The notes beneath the pieces were generated by a model. That model was not told where the DNA came from. It saw only the letters and a program-made list of their open reading frames with translations, and ran no database searches. Positions 1 through 7,928 of a DNA stretch of 30,148 nucleotides are shown piece after piece. How positions within the stretch are numbered: the first letter of the stretch is position 1; each line of letters starts with the position of its first letter. The stretch is from assembly GCA_910588925.1 (NCBI GenBank), contig CAJURV010000018.1, forward strand, positions 1 to 30,148, read 5' to 3'. The stretch comes from an uncultured Rikenellaceae bacterium (GTDB taxonomy: Bacteria > Bacteroidota > Bacteroidia > Bacteroidales > Rikenellaceae). A program made the position numbers and the translations under genes.

Positions 1-330
1 GGTACGAGCGGAGCGAGTGCCATATACAAGGATTCCTTATGACAAGGTCTTTTTTGCGTGAGGTGTATTTTTGCGTGGAGCTGGAGCGATTCACAGGGCC
101 GGAGCCTGCGGGGGACCGCGCCTAGCGTGGGATTTGAGAGGGTTGTTTGTATAAATTAGGCGGGAAATATATAGATAACCCAACCGTGTAAGCGGGCCTC
201 CGTTGGGGGAGGCTCCGGCCCGCTCATCCCTCGTACCTCGGGATTTAACGGCGGAAGTCGTGTTTGATACCTCTCGTTTCGCTCGGGGCCGCCAAGCGGA
301 AAAGTGTTTGATTACCCTCGCTTACGCCCG
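1..330. repeat. Non-coding tandem repeat, copy A (left end outside window)
   Basis: First of two copies of a GC-rich intergenic repeat. Landmarks recur about 437-439 bp later: GAGCGGAGCGAG at 6 and 443, GGATTCCTTATG at 30 and 467, ATAAATTAGG at 151 and 589, AGCGGGCCTCCG at 191 and 630. It contains a hairpin with AGCGGGCC at 191 pairing with GGCCCGCT near 217-224. The right part carries two degenerate short units ending in the pattern AAGCGGAAAAGTGTTTGAT. An open reading frame from a TTG codon at 203 crosses it but matches no family and follows the repeat, so I treat the region as non-coding. The repeat probably continues to the left of the window. Confidence 0.8.
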
Positions 331-440
331 GGCTTTTACTTGTGCTGGTACGCCTTACGGCGTTTGCGGTTGGCGGGACGGTGATTTTCTTTTTGGCTTG
401 ACGGTATGCGCATTAGCTGTGTTTTCGCCCGGATGGCGGC

Positions 441-819
441 CCGAGCGGAGCGAGGGTCGTAGATAAGGATTCCTTATGAAAAGGTCTTTTACGCGGGAAG
501 TGGAGTGATTGCGTGGGGGTGGAGCGATTCACAGGGCCGGAGCCTGCGGGGGACCGCGCCTGGCGTGGGGTTTGAGAGGGTGGTTTGTATAAATTAGGCG
601 GGAAATACTATAGATAACCCAACCGAGTAAGCGGGCCTCCGTGTGGTGGAGGCTCCGGCCCGCTACCCTCCGCTGTGCTTCGGGTTTTCAAAGCGGAATA
701 TGTGTTTGATGCCCCTTTGCTTCGCTTCGGGGTTGCCAAGTGGAAATGGTTCGACGCCACTCCGCTTCGTTTCAGGGCCGTCTAAGCGGAAAGTGTCTGA
801 CCTCCCTCGCTTCGCTCGG
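441..819. repeat. Non-coding tandem repeat, copy B, with terminal inverted repeats
   Basis: Second copy of the repeat. It is bracketed by CCGAGCGGAGCGAGGG at 441-456 and CCCTCGCTTCGCTCGG at 804-819, which are inverted complements matching at 15 of 16 positions. Inside are the AGCGGGCC/GGCCCGCT hairpin (630-665) and three short direct units of about 46 bp (roughly 678, 725 and 769) with the consensus CTTCGGGGTT..AAGCGGAAAGTGT. The inverted ends make it look like a miniature mobile element or a large RNA/DNA fold, but no transposase is nearby. An open reading frame from a GTG codon at 643 simply translates the short units and is not convincing as a gene. Confidence 0.75.
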
Positions 820-874
820 ACTGAACTTTGCAACGTATTTTACCGGACAGGGTAATATTATTACTATATATTAA

Positions 875-900
875 GGTAACGCGAATTTTTGTCGCTTACC
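875..900. other. Imperfect inverted repeat upstream of the nusB promoter
   Basis: GGTAACGCGA (875-884) and TCGCTTACC (892-900) are complementary apart from one bulged base, with a short T-rich loop. It lies about 50 bp upstream of the nusB -33 element and could be an operator or the end of a leftward or incoming transcript. Function unknown. Confidence 0.35.
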
Positions 901-950
901 GTAACCGTCGCTTGTGACCGTTACGCTGTGCGTACCGGCGGTTGCCGTTA

Positions 951-981
951 TTGCGTCATAAGGAATTATTCGCTATATTTG
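951..981 (+). promoter_or_regulatory. Bacteroidota-type promoter for nusB
   Basis: A TTG at 951-953 is followed after 20 bp by TATATTTG at 974-981, matching the Bacteroidota -33/-7 pattern (TTTG, 19-21 bp, TAnnTTTG). Transcription would begin near 988, leaving a leader of about 15 bases before the nusB start. Confidence 0.6.
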
Positions 982-1003
982 CGGTGGATTTAAAGTCAAG
1001 CAT

Positions 1004-1939
1004 ATGATTTCAAGACGACTACTGCGCATACTTGCCATGAAGGCGCTGTATCAGCAAGGTATGGGCGGTTCATCGGTGGCGGATGCCCGTCGGGCTCTCA
1101 ATTTCAGCATATATAAGTCTTATGAGCTCTATTTTCAGATGTTGGATCTTGTCGTCTCTGTGGCGGCAGAGGTGGAGGTCGTTCTTAATCAGCGTAAAAA
1201 TAAGTTGCGTCCTACGGATGCCGATTTGAATCCGTCGATGAGGTTCCCCGAGAACAGGGTGGTCGCACAACTTAGGCGTAGCGAGGCTTTCAACGATTTT
1301 AAGTCGAAGAACGGTATATCGTGGCAGGATCATGCGGAGGTGGTGCACAGGCTGGCTCTCAATCTTCTGGAGTCGGACTATTACGCGGCTTATCTTCGTT
1401 CTGACGATAATTACGATTCCGACAGGGAGTTCGTGTCGGAGTTCTATTTGCGTTACGTCGACGATTTTGCGATGCTTTACGACGCTTTGGAGGAGATGTC
1501 GGGTTATTGGACGGACGAGGTGGAGTATTTTACCTCTTTCGTAATCAAGAGCGTACGTAGCTTCAAACCGCAGATGTGCGGAGAGCCTGGTTCGCCCGAT
1601 CTGTGTTTCTTCCCGATGTATAAGGATGCCTCGGATGCCGATTTCGTGAAAAGACTGCTTTCGGGAGCTCTCGACAATCGCGACCGTTATATGGGGTATA
1701 TAGAGGAGGTTACCCGTAATTGGGATGCCGAACGTATCGCATATATGGATAAGGTCATAATTTTGCTCGGAATATCGGAGCTGGAGAATTTCCCGGACAT
1801 TCCGCTCAAGGTGACATTGGACGAATATATAGAGATATCAAAGTATTACAGTACGCAAGGAAGCAGCGTATACGTCAACGGCATGCTCGATAAGATAGCA
1901 TCGCTTTTATGCGAGAGGGGTATCGTCGAAAAACGGTGA
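1004..1939 (+). CDS. nusB: Transcription antitermination factor NusB (Bacteroidota long form)
   Basis: NusB binds boxA RNA together with ribosomal protein S10 (NusE) and takes part in rRNA transcription antitermination. The 311-residue product opens with ISRRLLRILAMKALYQ, the usual start of Bacteroidota NusB, and ends with the NusB fold: NWDAERIAYMDKVIILLGIS at 239-258, followed by ELENF and a helical tail to 311 containing VTLDEYIEISKYYS and VNGMLDKI. Classical NusB is about 140 residues; the extra N-terminal helical half is normal for this phylum. It is first in a run with the DUF1573 lipoprotein and yajC, a common order in this group, and has a good promoter 20-50 bp upstream. Confidence 0.92.
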   Translation: MISRRLLRILAMKALYQQGMGGSSVADARRALNFSIYKSYELYFQMLDLVVSVAAEVEVVLNQRKNKLRPTDADLNPSMRFPENRVVAQLRRSEAFNDFKSKNGISWQDHAEVVHRLALNLLESDYYAAYLRSDDNYDSDREFVSEFYLRYVDDFAMLYDALEEMSGYWTDEVEYFTSFVIKSVRSFKPQMCGEPGSPDLCFFPMYKDASDADFVKRLLSGALDNRDRYMGYIEEVTRNWDAERIAYMDKVIILLGISELENFPDIPLKVTLDEYIEISKYYSTQGSSVYVNGMLDKIASLLCERGIVEKR

Positions 1940-2042
1940 TTGTTACGGCTGAAGCACAATAATATCCGCGTTTTTACGTTTGCTTCGGGCAGGGGGCTTA
2001 TTTCGGTTTTTTGTGAACGCCCGATGCCAAGAGGTGGTAGTT

Positions 2043-2501
2043 ATGAATAGATACCTTATTATAGTAACGGCTTTTTTGTTGGCCTCTTGCGGAATGCGAG
2101 GGGGCGAGAGCGGTGCATCGGCGGCCGGCGAGGCCTCTGTCGCGGAGACTGCGGTGGCCGGACATACATTCGATGTGGTGCCGGGCGATACGCTTATAGC
2201 GGTCAAGCTCGGCGTGATAGACCTTGGCCGTATGAGAGAGGGCGAGATGGTGCGTAGCGATTTCAGCCTCGTAAACAGATGCGGGAAGCCTATAGTGATA
2301 CTCGACGTTAAAGGTTCGTGCGGATGTGTAGGTCTGGATGCCGATCTGAGGCCTTTTGCCGACGGGGAGGCCAAGAGAGTGGCTATGTCGTACGACTCCA
2401 AAGGCAAGGAGGGACGTCAGACAGCTGTAATATCCGTAAAAACTTCGGCCGGCGATTACAAGATAGAGCTGAAGGCCGATGTCAAGAAACAGACGATTTA
2501 A
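2043..2501 (+). CDS. DUF1573-family lipoprotein
   Basis: A 152-residue predicted lipoprotein. I chose the ATG at 2043 rather than an in-frame upstream start because it begins a signal peptide directly (MNRYLIIVTAFLLASC) with a lipobox LASC whose Cys is residue 16. The rest is a DUF1573 Ig-like/MSP-like beta domain: LGRMREGEMVRSDFSLVNRC, then IVILDVKGSCGCVG and a later VISVKTSAGDY. The CGC motif after VKGS is typical of the family. Role unknown; in Bacteroidota these genes often sit between nusB and yajC, as here. The distance to yajC is 74 bp, so co-transcription is likely. Confidence 0.85.
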   Translation: MNRYLIIVTAFLLASCGMRGGESGASAAGEASVAETAVAGHTFDVVPGDTLIAVKLGVIDLGRMREGEMVRSDFSLVNRCGKPIVILDVKGSCGCVGLDADLRPFADGEAKRVAMSYDSKGKEGRQTAVISVKTSAGDYKIELKADVKKQTI

Positions 2502-2575
2502 AAATAACCGATTAATAAACAGGCTGTAAGATGCTGCGATTTCAGATGTCTTAACGGCCACAACCGAAAACAATT

Positions 2576-2905
2576 ATGATTTCAACACTTCTTATGGGCG
2601 GTGCCACAGGCGGCGCTAATGCAGGCGGTGGCGGGGATATGACCTCGTTCGTGATAACGATGGTTCTGATCTTCGCGGTGATGTATTTCCTTATGATACG
2701 TCCGCAACAGAAACGTCAGAAAGAGCTTAACAAATTCCGTGAAAGTCTCACCAGCGGTACCAAGGTGATAACAGCCGGCGGCATATACGGTACCATACGT
2801 AAGGTAGACGGTAACATCGTTTATCTGGAGGTGGCGAAAGATGTTGAGATCAAGATAGACCGCTCTATGATTATGCGCGATAATAGCGACAATATCGCCA
2901 AATAG
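2576..2905 (+). CDS. yajC: Preprotein translocase accessory subunit YajC
   Basis: YajC is a small inner-membrane partner of SecDF-SecYEG. The 109-residue product has a Gly-rich N-terminus, one transmembrane helix (about residues 24-41) and, directly after it, the hallmark IRPQQKRQKE. The C-terminal cytosolic part contains VITAGGIYGTIRKVDGN, the conserved beta-barrel-like segment of the family. Length is normal. A strong terminator follows 25 bp after the stop, so this is the last gene of the nusB run. secDF is not in this window. Confidence 0.95.
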   Translation: MISTLLMGGATGGANAGGGGDMTSFVITMVLIFAVMYFLMIRPQQKRQKELNKFRESLTSGTKVITAGGIYGTIRKVDGNIVYLEVAKDVEIKIDRSMIMRDNSDNIAK

Positions 2906-2930
2906 CCGTTATTATTGAGAGATGTTCGAG

Positions 2931-2959
2931 GGCCGTATCCGTGTGATGCGGCCTTTTTT
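2931..2959 (+). terminator. Rho-independent terminator after yajC
   Basis: GGCCGTAT (2931-2938) pairs with ATGCGGCC (2946-2953, one G-U pair) across a short loop and is followed at once by six T residues. It closes the nusB-yajC transcript. Confidence 0.85.
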
Positions 2960-2962
2960 ATT

Positions 2963-3224
2963 AGGGGGAGTCTCTTTTAGATGTTGTTCCAGTTTGTTGC
3001 GGTGAGCACGGCGTTTCGGTTATTTCGATTTCTGCGATTCTCTTCGTTTGGGTGTTGTTCGGGACAGGGAAAAGGTTGTTTAAGTTGGCGGGTTTTCGTT
3101 GTTTCTGATTTAAAGCGAGCTTGTGTTCATCTCTTGCTCCGGTGAGTGTTCTTAGGTTCGCTTGCACTGTGATATGCGGACGGCGTATTGCTTTTATGTA
3201 TTTACCTGTTAATTATTCCGTTGT
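2963..3224. other. Intergenic stretch without a recognised gene
   Basis: About 260 bp between the yajC terminator and the promoter at 3225. Short open frames exist on both strands but none has a recognisable protein signature or a plausible start. I see no RNA gene here. Confidence 0.5.
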
Positions 3225-3255
3225 TTTGTAGTTATGAGGGTTTTGTATATCTTTA
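3225..3255 (+). promoter_or_regulatory. Bacteroidota-type promoter for the YbbR-coaE operon
   Basis: TTTG at 3225-3228, a 19-bp spacer, then TATCTTTA at 3248-3255 fits the -33/-7 consensus with one mismatch at the last base. Transcription would begin near 3262 and leave a leader of about 95 bases before the YbbR gene. Confidence 0.55.
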
Positions 3256-3355
3256 CACAAGATAATGGATACAGGCCTTTGCGTTGGAATATTCGCATCG
3301 GTAATGTCGTTGTCGTCGGTTCGATATATTTCCGTGGATAATAAAAGAATTTTCA

Positions 3356-4333
3356 GTGAAAAAGTTCATATCTCTTTTCAAGGACCCTTTGTTGTTGCTG
3401 TTCATAGCGATAGCCGCAGTGATGTGGTATCTCAATCATTTGAATACCACCTTTATGAGCGATGTGACGGTGCCTATCAAGGTGCGTGGCATGTCGGGCG
3501 TGGATAAGAGCGATTCGAACGGCACTTTCGATGTGGTGTGTCAGGTGCGTGGCAACGGTTACACGCTGATGTTGATGAGCCTTTTTCCGCGTTATGCCGC
3601 CATGGAGCTTTCGGCGTCGGATCTGTCGGTGTCGTCGGATATGTCCGATTCGTCTTACTACAATGTCGATCTGCGCTCTTTGGAGAGGGCCATATCTTCC
3701 CAGATCAAAGGCGTGGAGCTGGTGGGAGTGCTCAATAACGAAGTGCGTGTAAGGGCCGATCGTTATGCGGAGAAGACAGTCGGCATCAAACCGAGGATAC
3801 GTTTCGACCGTCAGGGACAGTATATGCAATTGGGGCCGGTGGTCTTGGAGCCTTCTACAGTGGTTGTCAAAGGTTCTGTAAAAGATGTGGCGGCTGTCGA
3901 TTATGTAGAGACTATGCCGGTGACGGTAGGGGTAGACAGACACGATTATGTCGGTATAGTGGAGCTGCGGGAGCCTGACGGTGTGGAGATGTCGGTATCG
4001 GAGGTGAGCTATAATGTCGATATAGACCGCTTCACCGAATACAGCATTATAAAGAAGGTGGAGGTGCGTGGCTCGAAGGGCGATTTCGTAGTGTTTCCCT
4101 CGTCCGTTACGATAAGGTGTAATGTCGCGGTGTCGAGGATGGACAGGCTTCGCAATAACGAACCTGTTGCCTATGTCGATTACGGAGGCGGAGATATCAA
4201 AGGCGATGACAGCTATATAGGCAACGACAAATATATAGTTAAGATAGACGGACTGATCGACGGAATGGGCGAGGTGGATATATCGCCGCGTTATGTGACT
4301 GTGCTCAGAGAGGAGGAGAACGATGGGGTTTAG
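3356..4333 (+). CDS. YbbR/CdaR-like membrane-anchored domain protein
   Basis: A 325-residue protein with one N-terminal transmembrane helix (about residues 11-28, PLLLLFIAIAAVMWYL) followed by a beta-rich extracytoplasmic region with repeated YbbR-type segments, for example VTVPIKVRGM near 37-46 and VVLEPSTVVVKG near 163-174. YbbR domains occur in CdaR, the regulator of the diadenylate cyclase CdaA in Firmicutes; in Bacteroidota the role is not established and no cdaA lies next to this gene. It overlaps coaE by 11 bp, so the two are translationally coupled; that pairing is common in Bacteroidota. An equally long antisense frame (3353-4381) is a shadow. Confidence 0.8.
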   Translation: MKKFISLFKDPLLLLFIAIAAVMWYLNHLNTTFMSDVTVPIKVRGMSGVDKSDSNGTFDVVCQVRGNGYTLMLMSLFPRYAAMELSASDLSVSSDMSDSSYYNVDLRSLERAISSQIKGVELVGVLNNEVRVRADRYAEKTVGIKPRIRFDRQGQYMQLGPVVLEPSTVVVKGSVKDVAAVDYVETMPVTVGVDRHDYVGIVELREPDGVEMSVSEVSYNVDIDRFTEYSIIKKVEVRGSKGDFVVFPSSVTIRCNVAVSRMDRLRNNEPVAYVDYGGGDIKGDDSYIGNDKYIVKIDGLIDGMGEVDISPRYVTVLREEENDGV

Positions 4334-4910
4334 GATAGCGGTGACAGGCGGTATAGGTAGCGGTAAAAGCATGGTGTGCAAGGCTTTGCGTGCATTCGGA
4401 TATCCGGTTTACGATAGCGATACGGAGGCACGGAGGCTCATGCACTCCGACGAGGCGGTGATTGCGGCTATGGTTGCAGAGTTCGGCGCGGAGGCTTATA
4501 CGGATGGTCGACTCAACAGGCCTTTTATTGCCAGTCAGGTATTCGGTTCGCCCGAGCGGCTTTTGAAGCTCAACTCCATTGTTCATCCGGCCGTGGTGGC
4601 CGATTTCGTAAGGTGGGCCGCAGATAGGAACGAACGGTTGGTATTTGTGGAGACGGCATTGTTATTCGAGAGCGGACTATGTTCGGCTGTAGATAAGAGC
4701 ATAGCGGTGGTTGCCCCTGAGGGATTACGCGTGACGAGGGTTATGTCGCGCGACGGAATCACCGAGCAGGAGGCATACGGACGAATACGGTCGCAGATGG
4801 AACAGGATAAACTGGCATCTATGTGCGATTATACCGTAGTATCGGATCAGGTGCGGCCGGTGTTGCCGCAGTTGGAGAGGATAGTGGGGGAGTTGGAGAA
4901 TGATATTTAG
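4323..4910 (+). CDS. coaE: Dephospho-CoA kinase
   Basis: CoaE phosphorylates the 3'-hydroxyl of the ribose of dephospho-CoA with ATP, the last step of coenzyme A synthesis. The 195-residue product starts with a P-loop TGGIGSGKS at residues 8-16. Other family marks are YDSDTEARRLM (substrate-binding Asp), LNSIVHPAV and VETALLFESGL, plus a lid region with the sequence RDGITEQEAYGRI. Length is normal. The start overlaps the end of the YbbR gene by 11 bp. CoA supply is relevant to the acyl-CoA dehydrogenase operon further right, but nothing in the sequence links their control. Confidence 0.95.
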   Translation: MGFRIAVTGGIGSGKSMVCKALRAFGYPVYDSDTEARRLMHSDEAVIAAMVAEFGAEAYTDGRLNRPFIASQVFGSPERLLKLNSIVHPAVVADFVRWAADRNERLVFVETALLFESGLCSAVDKSIAVVAPEGLRVTRVMSRDGITEQEAYGRIRSQMEQDKLASMCDYTVVSDQVRPVLPQLERIVGELENDI

Positions 4911-4944
4911 AATTAATTTATTGTTTTAATATATTTTTGAGGGT

Positions 4945-5832
4945 ATGAATATTGGTAGTATAGTGAATGGTGTTTATAATACCGTCGCTTTTTTGACTGT
5001 AGTATCTGTAGTTTGGGTTTGTATAAAGGTGGTGTCTGATCGTTTTCGTAGGGGAAAGACTGTTGCCGGAGAAGCCTGTGTCATAAAAGAGACTGCGACA
5101 ACAGCCGATGACTTTATGGAGGAGTGGGAAACGATGAAGTATAAAACGGTTCCGTCGATGGATATTAACGAATATTTCGATAAGTCGGAGATAATGGGCA
5201 AACAGTTAGTCGTTATAGATATGGGACAATGCGATCTTCCGAGTGGCAAGGTGCTGGTATGCGATCCGTTCACATATCTGTTTAATAAAGATTATCGTCC
5301 CTTTTTTTTGACAGCTCCTGTCGGCTCTTATAGTACGGAGGTTTGTGTTGTTAAGGCCGATGGTGTAGATCGAGACCGTTATGCCGCTGTTCGTTTACGG
5401 TTCTCGGATAAACAACCTGTCGCTTTTTATGAGGCGTTGGCTGATGACGTGGATTTGAGTACATTGGAACAAGGGTATTTTATAGGTTTCGGTGTGGATT
5501 CAGGCATGTGTTGTATTTGTGACGAAAAAGTCCGTCAGTTGGCTTGTGACTGGTTGGATAAATGGAAAAAGGAGCATCCGGACGAAGATGAAGCCGATTA
5601 CTTCAATGAATTGTTCAAGGAGAGTTATGCTAAATATCCGGAATATCAGAGTGAGGGTGGGGATTGGCTGAATTGGAACATTCCAGGCACCGACTATCAT
5701 GTACCTATTCTTTCGTCCGGATTTGGTGACGGTAGTTATCCTGTATTTTGGGGATTCGATAGAAACGGAGACATTTGTCAGTTGCTGATTAATCTTATAA
5801 ATATCAGAATGGAGTATGAATACAACGAATAG
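4945..5832 (+). CDS. Membrane-anchored DUF4241 protein
   Basis: A 295-residue protein starting 34 bp after coaE at an ATG preceded by GAGGG. Residues 7-28 form one hydrophobic helix; the rest looks soluble. I recognise the DUF4241 pattern: VLVCDPF near 103-109, APVGSYSTEV near 123-132, AAVRLRFSDKQPV, FGVDSGMCCICDE, and a C-terminal block ILSSGFGDGSYPVFWGFDRNG. The function of DUF4241 is unknown; members occur in varied contexts, including next to secreted toxins, where they have been suggested as immunity proteins. No toxin gene is seen here. The N-terminal membrane anchor is unusual for what I know of the family. The gene looks slightly more AT-rich than coaE and is followed by 470 bp without a gene. 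Confidence 0.7.
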   Translation: MNIGSIVNGVYNTVAFLTVVSVVWVCIKVVSDRFRRGKTVAGEACVIKETATTADDFMEEWETMKYKTVPSMDINEYFDKSEIMGKQLVVIDMGQCDLPSGKVLVCDPFTYLFNKDYRPFFLTAPVGSYSTEVCVVKADGVDRDRYAAVRLRFSDKQPVAFYEALADDVDLSTLEQGYFIGFGVDSGMCCICDEKVRQLACDWLDKWKKEHPDEDEADYFNELFKESYAKYPEYQSEGGDWLNWNIPGTDYHVPILSSGFGDGSYPVFWGFDRNGDICQLLINLINIRMEYEYNE

Positions 5833-6302
5833 ATACTATCGCAAGACGGTTGTTGTGGCGATATAGGTCGTATATTTAAACGGTTCGCCGATAACAGCTA
5901 ATCCCCAATACCGTTTTAGAACCATGGTGATGTTTGTAGTATGTTACGCTTCAGGCAAGAACGAAGAGTAGACCGTAGTTTGCGGGAGGTACACGAGAGG
6001 ATGTGTGTCGTGTTCAAGGCTACGGATGAGTCGTAAAGCGGTTTTTTCGTTGTGTGGTATTTCTGCTCGCAGTTTGGTTGTGCCCCGCATAGTATTTCTG
6101 ATCCGACCGAGCAAATAAATGGTTTGATCTCTCTTGTTTGGTTCGGGCTACGATTCGCTAAGGAACATGTTATTCATATTGTTACGGTTCTTATATCGAA
6201 CTTAACTTATAACTACCTCGGGTAGGCTTATCGGACCAGAATAACTCTCTGTAATGAATTGTTATAAGATAAGTTTTAAAGACAAGACCGTACAGCATAA
6301 AT
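5833..6302. other. Gene-free stretch of about 470 bp
   Basis: No convincing gene on either strand. A 31-codon frame from ATG 5942 (starting MLRFRQERRVDRSL) is the longest with any protein-like character and could be a remnant, but I cannot assign it. No tRNA-like cloverleaf or CRISPR repeat was seen. It may be eroded sequence between the DUF4241 gene and the convergent zinc-ribbon operon. Confidence 0.45.
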
Positions 6303-6340
6303 AAACGATCGCCATACCGCAAAAGGCATGACGATCGTTT
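6303..6340 (-). terminator. Terminator of the merR-nif3-zinc ribbon operon
   Basis: Read on the minus strand, AAACGATCGTCATGCC pairs over 16 positions with GGTATGGCGATCGTTT (two G-U pairs), with a TTTTGC loop and a T-rich tail TTTATTTATG. The pairing is perfect only on the minus strand (the plus strand has A-C mismatches), which assigns it to the leftward operon ending at 6369. Confidence 0.8.
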
Positions 6341-6368
6341 CTCTTTCTTCGAAGCTATGGCTTCTACG

Positions 6369-7130
6369 CTATTCCTCTACCTCTTCGATTTTGTCCGATA
6401 TCAGGATGCGTCCGCAATATTCGCATACGATTATTTTTTTGCTCATGCGTATGTCGAGTTGTCTCTGCGGGGGAATACGGTTGAAACATCCGCCGCATGC
6501 GTCGCGTTTTACCTCTACTACGGCCAGTCCGTTGCGCATGCCGCCGCGTATTTTACGGTAGGCGGTGAGCAGACGCTCGTCTATGTCGGCAGCCACTGTC
6601 TCGGCCTGTGAACGCAAATCGGCTATCTCTTTGGCTGTCTCCTGATCTATACTTTCGAGCTCGGCGCGTTTGTTGTCGAGGTCTATTTTACGGTCGGCGA
6701 GGCTGGCTTTGCACTCTTCGATGCTTTTTTTCTTGTTTTTGGCCGCTGCCGAGTACTCCTTGATGCGTTTTTCGCAAAGCTCTATTTCGAGCTTCTGGTA
6801 CTCGATCTCTTTGGCTAAGGATTCGAATTCGCGGTTGTTGCGTACGTTGGATTGTTGCTCTTCGTACTTGGCTATCTTGAGTTTGGCCGCCTCAATGTCG
6901 TCTTTCTGCGATTTGGCCTTGCGGCTAAGATCGTCGACCTCCGCCACCATGTTGCGCAGGCGGGTCTCCATGCCTTCGACGTCGTCTTCGAGGTCCTGAA
7001 CTTCGAACGGGAGCTCGCCTTTGAGACGGTTGATCTCGTCTTCCTGCGACTCGATCTGTTGTAAACGATAGAGGGCTATAAGCTTGTCTTTGGTGCTTAT
7101 CTCCTTGGTCTCCTGTTTCTTTGTTGCCAT
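6369..7130 (-). CDS. Coiled-coil protein with C4 zinc ribbon (CT398/DUF164-like)
   Basis: A 253-residue cytosolic protein. Residues about 25-185 form a long charged coiled coil (for example LKIAKYEEQQSNVRNN), followed by a C-terminal zinc ribbon with C212-x2-C215 and C236-x2-C239 (ACGGC and VCEYCGR). This is the zinc-ribbon domain family once called DUF164; the Chlamydia member CT398 was reported to bind the sigma-54 factor and flagellar/secretion parts, but the role in Bacteroidota is unknown. It lies 3 bp downstream of nif3, so is co-translated with it. The pairing with nif3 is widely conserved in the phylum. Confidence 0.85.
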   Translation of the reverse strand: MATKKQETKEISTKDKLIALYRLQQIESQEDEINRLKGELPFEVQDLEDDVEGMETRLRNMVAEVDDLSRKAKSQKDDIEAAKLKIAKYEEQQSNVRNNREFESLAKEIEYQKLEIELCEKRIKEYSAAAKNKKKSIEECKASLADRKIDLDNKRAELESIDQETAKEIADLRSQAETVAADIDERLLTAYRKIRGGMRNGLAVVEVKRDACGGCFNRIPPQRQLDIRMSKKIIVCEYCGRILISDKIEEVEE

Positions 7131-7133
7131 ATC

Positions 7134-7922
7134 TTAATGTAGGTATATTACGGGGTTCGTGTATGTCGACGTTTGTCGGACTGCAAAGTTAGTGAATTTT
7201 TTCGTTAAAATATCATAAAAAATGTCGATAGTGCATCTTTCCGTCTCGAAATGGCCTGCATCTGCCAGGGTGATCTTTCCGTCGGCGGCGAAGAAGTCGT
7301 GGTATTTGAGGTCCGCGCTTATGTATATGTCGGCACCTGCATCTATGGCATCGCTTATGAACGACGATCCGGAGCCTCCGCATAAGGCTACGACGTTAGC
7401 TTTTTCGTGTGACGGAACCGTATGCCGCAGACATCCGCATCCGAACACCTCTTTTACCGTACGTAAAAACTCGTCGGTAGCAATCGCTTCGGGCAATAGG
7501 CCTATTACCCCCAATCCTGTGCCGCAGGCGTCGTTCGCTTCCGCAAGAGGGCGCATGTCGCGTAGTCCCAGTTTGCTTCCCATGCGGTAGCTGACGCCCC
7601 GGTAGGCTTTGTCGATATTGGTGTGGGCCGATATTATCGCTATATCGTGTTTGACGGCTTTCATCACTATGCGTCCCGCCGTGTGGGAGGGTGTTACGTT
7701 AGCGATGCCTCTGAAAATGAGCGGATGATGCGTCAATATGGTGTTGAACCCAAGCCCTATAGCCTCGTCGAGCAGCTCCTCCGTCATGTCTACGGCGAGC
7801 AATACTCCGGTAGAGGCCATGTTGGGGTCGCCGGTCTGCAGGCCGCAGTTGTCGTAACTCTCCTGCAACGAAAGCGGAGCGAAGTCGTAGATGGCGTCTA
7901 TTATCTCTTTTACTGTCGTCAT
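7134..7922 (-). CDS. Nif3-like dinuclear metal centre protein (YbgI/GTP cyclohydrolase I type 2 homologue)
   Basis: A 262-residue Nif3-family protein; these form hexameric toroids with a two-metal site, but their physiological reaction is unsettled. Metal-binding motifs are visible: LTHHPLIFRG with H65 and H66, ISAHTNID with H100 and D104, and near the C-terminus DAGHFETE providing the last His and Glu. NCGLQTGDP near residue 25 is also typical. Length matches the short YbgI form (about 250) and lacks the inserted middle domain found in longer (about 370-residue) relatives. It sits 6 bp after merR and 3 bp before the zinc-ribbon gene. Confidence 0.9.
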   Translation of the reverse strand: MTTVKEIIDAIYDFAPLSLQESYDNCGLQTGDPNMASTGVLLAVDMTEELLDEAIGLGFNTILTHHPLIFRGIANVTPSHTAGRIVMKAVKHDIAIISAHTNIDKAYRGVSYRMGSKLGLRDMRPLAEANDACGTGLGVIGLLPEAIATDEFLRTVKEVFGCGCLRHTVPSHEKANVVALCGGSGSSFISDAIDAGADIYISADLKYHDFFAADGKITLADAGHFETERCTIDIFYDILTKKFTNFAVRQTSTYTNPVIYLH

Positions 7923-7928
7923 ACGTGG

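Noticed and set aside
203..855. Two short frames inside the left tandem repeats
   Set aside because: They start with TTG or GTG, their sequences follow the DNA repeat units, and they differ strongly between copies; non-coding repeat is the better reading.
3353..4381. 342-residue open frame antisense to the YbbR and coaE genes
   Set aside because: Longer than the sense gene but His/Arg/Ile-rich with no family signature; the sense frame has a clear transmembrane start and YbbR repeats and overlaps coaE in the normal way.
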